Assembly (NCBI GenBank): GCA_025362255.1
Contig: JANYGY010000060.1
Coordinates: forward strand, 1 to 25,465
Origin: Planctomycetales bacterium
GTDB lineage: Bacteria; Planctomycetota; UBA11346
DNA length: 25,465 bases
Direction: 5' to 3'
The notes under the pieces were generated by a model that ran no database searches, was not told where the DNA came from, and was given only the letters and a program-made list of their open reading frames with translations. Of the stretch, positions 1 through 8,300 are shown piece after piece. The position numbers and the translations under genes are program-made. The first letter of the stretch is position 1; each line of letters starts with the position of its first letter.

Positions 1-112
1 ACTTCATTTCCGCGGGTTAATTCTCGCGGCCCCATTGAAGGCACGTAATCGCATCACTGCTGGTCACCACCCGATTGATTTCCGCGGGTTAATTCTCGCG
101 GCCCCATTGAAG
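1..112 (+). CRISPR. Right-hand end of a CRISPR array (two repeats, one complete spacer)
   Basis: Two identical 35-nt repeats lie at 6-40 and 78-112, separated by a unique 37-nt spacer (41-77); bases 1-5 would be the end of another spacer. The repeat starts ATTTCCGCGGG and ends CCCCATTGAAG. Its middle can fold as a 7-bp stem (CCGCGGG with CTCGCGG, one G-U pair) around a TTAATT loop. The ATTGAA-like 3' end resembles the handle of many type I and III repeats, which suggests transcription left to right, with the leader and most of the array beyond the left edge and the trailer end here. No third repeat follows after 112 and no cas gene is in the window, so type cannot be assigned. With only two copies the exact repeat borders are uncertain by a base or so. 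Confidence 0.82.
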
Positions 113-414
113 CCGCGTCTATGCCGCCGGAATGGCCAAGCGCGAGGATGATAAAGGAGGCTAAGGAAGTTGGATTTAATCGGTAAATTTGGTTTTTTTG
201 ATGCTAGATACTTGTGGTTGGTTGTGGCTAAAAAGCAGTCGCCCATTTCTTGAATGCAATAATCGCCAATCAATTGGTCATCGCGTGCGCCCTGGCCCGT
301 GTGTTCCTCGGTGGCTCTGGGACGTACTTCGCGACCTTGGCCGGGTGCGCCTGCGCTACCTCCGCGCTGAACTCGTACCGGCAGGTCGCGAGCGACTTGA
401 ATGAGCGTGAGGGG
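113..414. other. Gene-poor stretch after the CRISPR array
   Basis: No coding region here is convincing. Open frames exist on both strands but overlap each other and show no recognisable domain. Bases about 150-275 are clearly richer in A+T than the rest of the window. They contain a strong Shine-Dalgarno-like AAAGGAGG (153-160) followed by a TTG-started frame of 27 codons (170-253), which may be chance or the remnant of a gene. This stretch may be the CRISPR trailer flank plus decayed sequence. Confidence 0.5.
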
Positions 415-552
415 AGACGGAACAGGAGGGCGCAGAGGACGCAGAGGACGCAGAGGACGCAGAGAATAAAGTTGAGAGGGGACTGATGGCAGCAGCCTCT
501 CGCCCAAGCCCCTCTGTGATCTCTGCGTCCTCTGCGCCCTCCTGTTCCGTCT
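415..552. repeat. 138-bp element with perfect 32-bp inverted ends
   Basis: Bases 415-446 and 521-552 are exact reverse complements over 32 bp; the left arm begins AGACGGAACAGGAGGGCGCA. Inside, AGAGGGG (475-481) can also pair with CCCCTCT (509-515), so the unit could form one long hairpin or cruciform. The left arm continues into a 9-bp tandem repeat, CGCAGAGGA, about 3.7 copies at 431-464, which is not mirrored on the right. There is no transposase, so this is best seen as a MITE-like or palindromic intergenic repeat. It ends 13 bp short of the TSUP permease stop codon and could also affect termination of that transcript. Confidence 0.75.
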
Positions 553-565
553 AAAATTCTCGCAG

Positions 566-1348
566 TTATCGCGGGATCAGCAGGCTGAAGCCTGAGATGA
601 GGGTGAGGCTGATGACGACGATTTCGAAGGCGCGTTGGGGGAGGCGGTTGTAGAGCTGCTTGCCGAGGAGAGCGCCAACGAGGACTCCGGGCAGCAGGCA
701 GGCGTCGAGCAGCAGGCTTGGGGTCGTGATCAGGCCCTGCCAGACGTAGATCGGCAGTTTGGCCAGATTGACGATGAGGAAGAACCAGGCGCCGGTGCCC
801 ATGAATTGGTCTTTGGGCAGATCCATCGACAGCAGATAGAGATTCATCACCGGCCCGGCGGCGTTGGCGATGGTCGTGGCGAAACCGGCGAGGACGCCGA
901 ACAGCAGCGCTTTTTCCCAACCGTGATGAACGTCGGTCCGGGTCGCGTGAGCCAGAGCTGTGCGGGTCAGGTTTGCTTCAGCCATCCGTTTGCGCAGCAG
1001 GTGGGCGCCGACCATCAGCAGCACGATGACGCCGACCAGGGCGCGCAGGGACGATCCTGCCACCAGCGATAAAACTCCGGTGCCCAGCGCGATGCCGATC
1101 GCCACCCACGGAAACAGGTGAAAGAGCGCGCCCGCCTTGGCATGCCGCCGGAAATAGAACACCCCGAACAGGTCGGCGGCGCACAATAACGGCAGCAAAG
1201 TCCCGGGCCCTGAAAGAGGGGCGTTGACGACATAGAACATCACCGGCACGACCAGGATGCCGAGGCCCGGGACCCCAGTCTTGGCCATCCCGACCAGCAC
1301 GGCGCATAGTCCACCGAGCAGCCATTGGAGCGGATGGAGATCAGGCAT
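566..1348 (-). CDS. TSUP (TauE/SafE) family membrane permease
   Basis: A 260-residue, very hydrophobic protein with about eight predicted membrane segments in two halves. Each half has the Gly-rich repeat typical of the TauE/SafE/TSUP family (GMAKTGVPGLG near residue 20; GFATTIANAAGPVMN near residue 155). Family members export or import sulfite, sulfoacetate, organosulfur compounds or other organic anions across the inner membrane; the substrate cannot be read from sequence. Length is normal for the family. The gene ends with TAA just beyond the inverted-repeat element and starts with ATG. It is separated from purC by 88 bp holding a 9-bp tandem repeat, so it may be at the end of the same minus-strand transcript or independent. 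Confidence 0.9.
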   Translation of the reverse strand: MPDLHPLQWLLGGLCAVLVGMAKTGVPGLGILVVPVMFYVVNAPLSGPGTLLPLLCAADLFGVFYFRRHAKAGALFHLFPWVAIGIALGTGVLSLVAGSSLRALVGVIVLLMVGAHLLRKRMAEANLTRTALAHATRTDVHHGWEKALLFGVLAGFATTIANAAGPVMNLYLLSMDLPKDQFMGTGAWFFLIVNLAKLPIYVWQGLITTPSLLLDACLLPGVLVGALLGKQLYNRLPQRAFEIVVISLTLISGFSLLIPR

Positions 1349-1380
1349 GAGCGCGGAGTCGATGCGCCAGCGTGATCAGC

Positions 1381-1413
1381 TCACTCGCCTCACTCGCCTC
1401 ACTCGCCTCACTC
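1381..1413. repeat. 9-bp tandem repeat TCACTCGCC, 3.7 copies
   Basis: Three perfect copies of TCACTCGCC plus a six-base partial copy lie in the 88-bp gap between purC and the permease gene. Unit length and copy number match the CGCAGAGGA repeat at 431-464, though the unit sequence differs. A weak stem (AGCCG 1422-1426 with CGGCT 1434-1438) overlaps the purC stop codon and is followed on the minus strand by TTT. It could be a poor terminator, but I would not rely on it. Confidence 0.8.
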
Positions 1414-1436
1414 ATTTTCAAAGCCGACGCATCCGG

Positions 1437-2357
1437 CTACAGCGCCGGCTCCTTGCCGGTGAGCAGGCGGAACGCCTCAATGTATTTCCGCTGCGTGCGG
1501 TTGACCACGTCATCGGGCAAGGTGATGCCCGGACCATTTTTATCGAAGTGGATGCTTTCGAGATAATCGCGGACGAACTGCTTGTCGAAACTGTTCTGCG
1601 GCCGTCCCGGCAGCCAGCTGGCGGCGGGCCAGAAGCGGCTGGAATCCGGAGTCAGCGCTTCGTCAGCCAGGACCACGGCGCCTGAATCGGGATCCAGGCC
1701 GAACTCGAATTTGGTGTCGGCGATGATGATTCCTCGGCCGGCAGCGTAATCCCGGGCCGCGGAATAGAGCGTGATCGCCCGCTGTTCGACCTGATCGGCG
1801 AAATCTTGACCGAGCAGCTTGGCGGCCTCGGCGGGATGGATGTTCTGATCATGAGTGCCGAGCGCAGCCTTGGTCGAAGGCGTGTACAAGGGCGCCGGCA
1901 ACTTGCTGCTTTCGACCAGTCCGGCTGGCAAGGCGATCCGGCAGACGGTGCCGCTGGTCTGGTATTCCTTCAGGCCTGAGCCTGACAAATACCCGCGAAC
2001 GATCGCCTCGACCTGGAAGATCCGCAACTTTTTGACCAGCATGCAGCGACCATCGAGCTGATCGCGATAGCGTTGGACCACCGCCGGCATCTGCGCCATG
2101 TCTGCGGTCACCAGATGATTCGGTCCGTGCGGCTTGAGCAGATCGAACCAGAACAGGCTGAGCTGGGTGAGGATCTTGCCCTTGCCCGGAATGCCGTTGG
2201 CCATCACTACATCGAAAGCACTCAGGCGATCGGTGGCGACGAACAAGAGCTGCTGCGCATCGACTTCATAGACATCACGGACCTTGCCACGGGCGAGCAG
2301 CTTCAACTCGGGCAGGTGGCTCTGGACGAGCGCGTGGGTCGTCGCCGATGCGCTCAT
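1437..2357 (-). CDS. purC: Phosphoribosylaminoimidazole-succinocarboxamide (SAICAR) synthase
   Basis: SAICAR synthase ligates aspartate to carboxyaminoimidazole ribotide with ATP in de novo purine synthesis, in the cytoplasm. The 306-residue protein shows the family landmarks: ARGKVRDVYE near the N-terminus (ATP-binding glycine-rich strand), TDRLSAFDVVM, the EAIVRGYLSGSG segment and IADTKFEFGLD. The length matches the longer, Ade1-like form rather than the short form of about 235 residues. I chose the ATG at 2357 because the conserved region begins soon after it and because it overlaps the TGA of the upstream chaperone gene by four bases (ATGA), a usual coupling arrangement. A longer open frame upstream lies inside that gene and is not coding. 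No other purine gene is in the window. Confidence 0.96.
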   Translation of the reverse strand: MSASATTHALVQSHLPELKLLARGKVRDVYEVDAQQLLFVATDRLSAFDVVMANGIPGKGKILTQLSLFWFDLLKPHGPNHLVTADMAQMPAVVQRYRDQLDGRCMLVKKLRIFQVEAIVRGYLSGSGLKEYQTSGTVCRIALPAGLVESSKLPAPLYTPSTKAALGTHDQNIHPAEAAKLLGQDFADQVEQRAITLYSAARDYAAGRGIIIADTKFEFGLDPDSGAVVLADEALTPDSSRFWPAASWLPGRPQNSFDKQFVRDYLESIHFDKNGPGITLPDDVVNRTQRKYIEAFRLLTGKEPAL

Positions 2358-4216
2358 TTTCCAAGTTTCTCGCGCAGGATGCGATCGAATTGGGTCTGTT
2401 GATATCGGTTGAGCGCGTTGCGGTACATCCCCGCTGAATCGGCCACCGGACTTGGCGGTAGCTCGTCGTGGCGGACCTGAGAAATCTGGATCAATCGGAC
2501 TTGCGGGGTGACCGCTGCGGCAGGAGCATTCGCACCCGCGTTCTTGCGTTCGACTGAGCAAACCACCACCGGCCTGGTGGGCAGGGCCAGACTCGTCGCC
2601 AGGCGAATGTCACCGACCGCGCCACCGGCTTCGCTGGCGGGCGCATGCAGTTCCTCCAACGGGCGCATCTGTTCGTCGCTGACCGTCGCGGCCCACACCG
2701 CATTCGCCGGGTTGGCCATCACCAGAGCTAAGCCGCCGGGACCGGCAGCTTCGGCGGCAGCGCGCAATTTTTCGGCTTCGCTCAACAACGCCTGATATGC
2801 CCGCGCTCCGGCGACGAGGCCTTGGACTTCGCTACGGACCTCATCCAGGGTGCGGATTCCCGCCGGGGCCTTCTTCATCACGCGCAGGACGAACCACGTG
2901 CGCCCGACGTTTGCCGCTGGCGCCTCAGTTGCATCGGAGGCATCAGCGGCGCTGGCAGCTTGCAGGGGGTTGGTGATGAAACCGGGCTCTTTGCTGAACA
3001 GGCCGGCGGGATCCTTGATCATGCCGAATGGCCCGAGGTCGACCTGTCCGGCGTTCGGCTCGTCGATCACCAGCGCGGGCGTGACCACCAATCCGGCGGC
3101 GCTGGCGGCGGCGGCAAATGCGGCGCCATCGCCTTGTTCCAGACCCTTTTCATCGACCTGGCTGTTAAACGCCTGGATCGCGACCTGCGCCGCCTGTTCA
3201 GCCGCGGTGCGCGCGAGCTTCGCTTTGATCTCGGCAGCGACGTCGGCCAACGGCTGATACACGGGCGGGGCGGCGGGATCGGCAACTGCGGGCGGCACCG
3301 GTACGGGTGCCGGCTTGCGGTAGGTTTCCTTGCGCTGCTCATAGGCCGCGGCGATCTCGGCGTCGCCGATCACCTGCTTGGCGGCAAGGGCATTCAGATC
3401 AGCGGCCGCCACCATCGCAGTGACCTGCGCCCGGCGAGTGAACCGGGTCGCGCGCACCTTTTCATAGGTGGTCTGCACGTCTGGGTCGTCGGATTTGACG
3501 TCGGGCAACAGGTGCTTGGCGTCGAGCACGACTTCGCTGGCGGTCAGGTGGGTTCCGCGCAATTGGTCGATCGCCGCGCTGACACTGGTCGCCACGGCCG
3601 GGGCGGCGACGTTGCGTGCGTACAGCGCATCGATCGCGGTGCGCTCGGCGAGCAGTCGACGCAATTCAAGCCGCGTCACTTCATCCTTGGCGCCTTGATG
3701 TTCGAGCAGCAGCGCGCGATAGGTGCGCCCCGGAGTTTCGGAGGCCCCAGGAGCCGCCGGTGCCGAGGGGATCGTCCGGGCGAGGAATTCATCAGTGACG
3801 CGATCGAGATCAGCACCTTCAGGCAGCAAGCCATCGGCGGCGGCTACCCGACTCAGGCGCAGCGTCTGGGCGTAGGCTTCCATTGATCCCAGGGCAAACC
3901 GTTCGCCACTGGCGGCGAGAATGCGCTGCAGCCGATCAGCCGCATCTTTGCGCACCAGGAGGTCGTTTTCGCTGACGCCCTCGATCGAGCGCTGCGGCTG
4001 CTGGAGGAAAGTCCACGAGGAACCCACGCCGAAGATCACCCCCACCAGCAGGATCATCGCCCAGATGAAAATCTGCTGACCAAAGGTGATCGGCTTGATC
4101 TTCGGCGGCGCATCATCGCGCGGGCTGGAGACCAGCTCGGCGTCCTTGATGACCTGCGGTTTGACCGCGATCGAGTTCGGGGAAACCGGCTTGGCTGGGT
4201 TCTGATCAACGCTCAT
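2354..4216 (-). CDS. Membrane-anchored SurA/PpiD-like periplasmic folding factor
   Basis: A 620-residue protein with a Pro/Lys-rich cytoplasmic N-terminus, one membrane helix at about residues 47-69 (IFIWAMILLVGVIFGVGSSW) and a long, Ala-rich, helical periplasmic part. The layout and the helical region after the membrane segment resemble the SurA-N domain of PpiD/SurA proteins, which assist folding of exported and outer-membrane proteins. A parvulin-like segment may lie around residues 370-470, but I see no clear catalytic parvulin motif, so isomerase activity is doubtful. The ATG at 4216 is preferred over a GTG at 4255 because AAGGA stands just before it. The gene ends in a four-base overlap with purC. 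Function is inferred from architecture rather than strong motifs. Confidence 0.68.
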   Translation of the reverse strand: MSVDQNPAKPVSPNSIAVKPQVIKDAELVSSPRDDAPPKIKPITFGQQIFIWAMILLVGVIFGVGSSWTFLQQPQRSIEGVSENDLLVRKDAADRLQRILAASGERFALGSMEAYAQTLRLSRVAAADGLLPEGADLDRVTDEFLARTIPSAPAAPGASETPGRTYRALLLEHQGAKDEVTRLELRRLLAERTAIDALYARNVAAPAVATSVSAAIDQLRGTHLTASEVVLDAKHLLPDVKSDDPDVQTTYEKVRATRFTRRAQVTAMVAAADLNALAAKQVIGDAEIAAAYEQRKETYRKPAPVPVPPAVADPAAPPVYQPLADVAAEIKAKLARTAAEQAAQVAIQAFNSQVDEKGLEQGDGAAFAAAASAAGLVVTPALVIDEPNAGQVDLGPFGMIKDPAGLFSKEPGFITNPLQAASAADASDATEAPAANVGRTWFVLRVMKKAPAGIRTLDEVRSEVQGLVAGARAYQALLSEAEKLRAAAEAAGPGGLALVMANPANAVWAATVSDEQMRPLEELHAPASEAGGAVGDIRLATSLALPTRPVVVCSVERKNAGANAPAAAVTPQVRLIQISQVRHDELPPSPVADSAGMYRNALNRYQQTQFDRILREKLGK

Positions 4217-4363
4217 GGCATCCTTCGTCAATGACGGCTCGCAGAGGGCGGACACGTTAGGCTCCGGTCAGCGATTGACAATAAAGCCGGCCGAACCGCA
4301 GGTCACCCGGTGGCTGACGCCGGTCTTGCATCTGCGCTCCCGGGCGGCGTCATCATTCGGGTC

Positions 4364-5269
4364 ATGAGCAGAGATCCCGCAAAAACCAGCGCAGTCGACA
4401 AAGATGACCGTCGTGATGACGCGCTGTTGCTGCCCCGGGTGATTTCGCTGGCAGCGATGATGACGGCGGCGGATGCGACGTGTGTTCTGCATGTGCATCT
4501 GCACGACGAGCTGTGTCTGGTTACTGACGACTCTACCACCATCACCCACGGTGGGCGAGAGAGGCTGGCCCCACCGGGCACGTTGTTTCTCTTTCGGCGC
4601 GGCGAATCCCACGGATATCGCAATGATCTGCGCCAACGATGTCGTCTGTGGGTCGTTCATTTCCACCAGGATCAGGCGAGCTACACCGGCCTGCCGTGGC
4701 TGGATCATCACGATCCCGACCTGCGCACGTGGCTGCTGGATCACGAGCAGCAAAACGCTTTCCGCAGTCTTTTCCTCAAGCTGCAAGACGAACATTGTCA
4801 CCCGCGAGCGGGCTCGGCCACCGCCGAAAGCGCGTGGTTGCGCTTGCTGATCACCTTTGCCGGAAGACTGACCGAAAATCAGGCCGGACGACCGGGAGGA
4901 CCAGCCGCCGGTCAAGGCCAGCCGACCCTACCCACTCCGCATCCGCCTGACGCCGAGCTGGCGGCGATGATCGCCAAACTCACCGCCCTCTTGGCGGATC
5001 CGACGCCGCTGGAACAGGCCATCCCCAATTACGATTCGCTGCGTCACCGCTTCCGCCGTCTGGTTGGGCGCAGCCCACGCGAGTGGCTCGCCGAACTGCG
5101 CCTGCGCACCGCCTGCAACCTGCTGCTCGAAACTGACCGCCCGATCAAGGCCATCGCCACCGACGTCGGCTATGCCCGCCAACACGAATTCACCCGCGCG
5201 TTCACCCGCGCGGTCGGCCGCCCCCCGACGGCGTGGCGGCGCGAGCCAGGGTTGGTCACGGGCCGCTGA
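4364..5269 (+). CDS. AraC-family transcriptional regulator
   Basis: 301 residues. The N-terminal half looks like a cupin-type AraC sensor domain: His-rich strands (CVLHVHLHDELCLV), then APPGTLFLFRRGESHGY. The C-terminal 90 residues carry the two helix-turn-helix units of AraC/XylS proteins, with the diagnostic DRPIKAIATDVGYARQHEFT segment followed by RAVGRPPTAWRR. The start is the ATG at 4364; an upstream in-frame ATG at 4310 would add 18 unconserved residues. It lies 77 bp upstream of, and in the same direction as, the big DUF4838 gene, so it probably controls that gene in response to a sugar or glycan signal. Such pairings of AraC regulators with carbohydrate enzymes are common, but the ligand is unknown. 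Confidence 0.9.
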   Translation: MSRDPAKTSAVDKDDRRDDALLLPRVISLAAMMTAADATCVLHVHLHDELCLVTDDSTTITHGGRERLAPPGTLFLFRRGESHGYRNDLRQRCRLWVVHFHQDQASYTGLPWLDHHDPDLRTWLLDHEQQNAFRSLFLKLQDEHCHPRAGSATAESAWLRLLITFAGRLTENQAGRPGGPAAGQGQPTLPTPHPPDAELAAMIAKLTALLADPTPLEQAIPNYDSLRHRFRRLVGRSPREWLAELRLRTACNLLLETDRPIKAIATDVGYARQHEFTRAFTRAVGRPPTAWRREPGLVTGR

Positions 5270-5346
5270 ACAGTCCTCATCAACGGCAAATCTATGATTC
5301 AGTATATCATCGTACGAATCGAATCGATCCCTCATCCAGGTTTGCC
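5270..5346 (+). promoter_or_regulatory. Possible promoter/operator of the DUF4838 gene
   Basis: This 77-bp gap is A+T-richer than its surroundings. It contains an inverted pair ATGAT (5294-5298) and ATCAT (5306-5310) around seven bases, then overlapping CGAAT direct repeats (about 5315-5325). Position between an AraC gene and its likely target suggests an operator, but no consensus -35/-10 pair is clear. Only a weak ribosome-binding site (CCAGG) precedes the ATG at 5347. Confidence 0.3.
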
Positions 5347-8300
5347 ATGAAATTACTTTTCTCTCTGAGCGCCCTCCTTTGCGGGGCGTCAGCATTTCTC
5401 TCAGCGGCTGAGGGCCTCGTCCTCGCCGATCAGGGCAAAGCCACCTGCGTCATTGTCAGCAATGGCAATGATCAGGTCGCCAGCACCTTGAATCCCCGGA
5501 ATGTGAATCCGGCAGTTACTGAGCTGCAAGATTATCTGAAGCAGATCAGTGGCGCCGAGATTCCAGTGGTAAAAACGCTGGCCGAGGCCGCTGGTAAAAC
5601 CGCCATCGTCTTGGAGGTCGTTGCCAAGCTGCCCGGTGCCAGCGAGCGCGCGACCGCTTCACAGGCGTATCGCATCACCTCGACGGATAAGGCGCTGACC
5701 CTGACGGCGGCCTCGCCGATGGCGTTGCATTACGCGGTGTATGGCCTGCTCGAAGACCACCTTGGCTGCCGCTTCTACAGCTTCGTTTCTACCGGCATGG
5801 GCTATGGCGGTCGCGGTCGTGAGATCGTGCCGAAACAAACCAAACTGACGCTGCCTGCTTTTAACGACCTACAGGAGCCCGCCTTCGCCAACCGTGGCTT
5901 CATCTATTGGATGGGCACCTACCCGTGGATCCTGCAAAATCGCGGCATCGGTTCGCCGGGCGACCAGACCAGCGGTGGCCTCGGCGCGGGGCACAATCTC
6001 TATCAATTGCTGCCGCCAGATGTTCACAAATGGGGCGACGTTGAGTATCCCGGTCTGTTCAAGGATCACCCCGATTTCTATCCGATGAACTTGGCCGGAA
6101 AGCGCCAAACGGATGGGAGCTGCGGCATCTGCGGCACCAATCCCGAACTCCCGAAATTTCTTGCCGTCGCATTGGAATCGAACATCAAACAACGTATCGA
6201 CAGTGCTAAGCAAGCAGGTGTCGACATGAATTGGTCGCAGCCGTTTGAAGCTGCCCAGGGTGACGGTTTCACCGGCTGCCAATGTCCCGAATGCCGCAAA
6301 CTGGTGCTCGCCGAGAATGCTGAATCTGCGCCGCTGATCTTGGCGCTGAACCGCAGCCTTGAGATCGTCGGCAAGACCTATCCTCAGGCGCGCGTCATCA
6401 CGTTTGCTTACTTCGAAACTCTCAGCGCGCCCAAGACCCTCAAGCCGCACGCCAATCTATGGATCAATGTCGTCTCCAGCGCGCGCAGCCAAAATGCTGC
6501 TGGTGACCAGATCGGTCTGATCGAGGGCAATCCGGCCAATCGCGACTACGCGCAAGCGCTGATCGACTGGCCGAAAATCGCTCCGGGCCGGGTGACGGTG
6601 TGGCATTGGGATTCGTTCAGTGCCGAATGGCCGTCGATGTTTTCGCTCGCTGAGAACACCCGCTTCATGCATCGTTGTGGGGTGTATGCCATCAATCCGC
6701 AGTTCTGCGGCGGACCGTGGGCGATGATGCTCGCGTGGCTGGATCTCAAGCTGGTGTGGAACCCAGCTGTCGATGCCGACAAGTTGCTTCACCAATATTG
6801 CAACGACATGTACGGCGCCGAGGCCGGCCCGCACGTCTACCGCTACCTCGAAATTGCGCACAAAGGCTACACCGACGCCCTGCACGTCCCGAGCGCGGTG
6901 CGCTGGAGCGGCTGGACTCAATTGCTGCGCCAGAAGCTGTTCCCGCCGACCGTGCTCGCTGAGATGACCAAGGAGATGGACTTAGCGCTGGCTGCGGCGC
7001 AGAAGGCCGGGAATGCGGCGTGCCTCGCGAGTCTGCTCACCTCGCGCGGTGAATCGCTGGATGTGGTGCATGTCGATGAAGCTGGTTTCAGCGGCAAACC
7101 CTGGGGCCCGATACAGTACCTCGTGGACGGAAAAAAATGGTTTGTCGCCGGGGCCAATCCTCTTCTTCCCGCGTGTATCAGCCGAGGGAAAAAAGGCATC
7201 GCCATGTCTGGCGGCGGTGAGTTCGGCGTCCTGCGCGGTCTCTCCAACTACACCGGGTCCAACGGCGGACCGCTGGTTGAATTGACCGGAAAAACCATGC
7301 AGGTCGCGGTCTGTCCCGACCTGGCTGGCCGGATCGTCAGTGCCATCGACACCACCAGCGGCAAGGAGCTGCTCGCCGAGGCCGGGGCCAACACCGGCTA
7401 CGCCGATGTCTTCCCCAACATGCCCGGACAGCACTGGTTACCGGCCGCTGAAGCCCATGACATTGGTAGCCGTATTCGCGAGGACTGGTCTGAACTGTGG
7501 AGTCGCTTCACCAATTCAGATCAGACCACATTGGATACCGTCGTGGTATTGTCGCCGGTGTACTACGGCTTCGAAGACAAGCGCTCGATGAAGCGCACGG
7601 TCAGCGCTACTTCTGAGGGCCTGCGTGTTGAGCGCACCTTTACCGGGCCGCTGGACAACCCCCGCGTATTCACCACTCGCTGGCTGCTGGCCCTGCCCGA
7701 TTCGCGGGTTGCCAAGGTCGGCGTGAACGGCGGCGGTATCGACCAGTTGCTCGATCTCAGCTTCGCCGTGTCGGGCGGGATCAAAGGCGTCAAAGCCGGC
7801 GAAAGGATCAAGGGCGCCGACTACATGGATGAGCGCTTCGACACCGTGGTCGCGGTCAGCGACGCCCAGGCGATTCAACTCCCGATCAAGGCGGATGCGA
7901 ACAGTCAGATCGTGATCAAGGTTGATCGCGGTGATGGTGTCGCGGTCGTGCTGACCACACCGTCAGTCGGCTGGCAGTCGGTGGAATTGAAGCCGATCAT
8001 CAACGCCCATCAGCTTGAGATCACCTTGATCGGTGCCGATCAAGCGGCCGCGCCAGCAGTCCTGCCGGTGCAGACGCTCAGCACCAAATCGGTGGCCAAA
8101 GTTGCGGCCCCCGCCGCCGCTGCGGTCGTCGCCGCCAAGGTGATTGAACCCAAGGTGAAGATCACCGGTGCCACCACCGCGATCAACGAACTCGATGGCT
8201 CAGAAATGATCTGGATCCCAGCAGGCGCCTTCCTGCGCGGCTCACCAGCCGGCAAAGGCGGCAGTGACGAACGTCCTCAGAAATCCATCGATCTGGATGG

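Noticed and set aside
250..486. Plus-strand frame of 78 codons with a hydrophobic middle
   Set aside because: Its C-terminal third is just the translated tandem repeat; no recognisable family and no ribosome-binding site.
64..507. Minus-strand frame of 147 codons over the CRISPR end and inverted repeat
   Set aside because: It translates the CRISPR repeat and the 9-bp tandem repeat into low-complexity peptide; no domain and no plausible start signal.
2358..2561. Upstream extension of purC
   Set aside because: It lies inside the SurA/PpiD-like gene in another frame; the ATG at 2357 gives the conserved N-terminus and an ATGA overlap.
2822..3886. Long plus-strand frame of 354 codons
   Set aside because: It is antisense to the chaperone gene, whose membrane helix and composition are those of a real protein; the antisense product is Gly/Arg-rich without a domain.
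4275..4303. TTGACA at 4275-4280 as a -35 box for the AraC gene
   Set aside because: No -10-like hexamer lies at the proper distance; probably chance.
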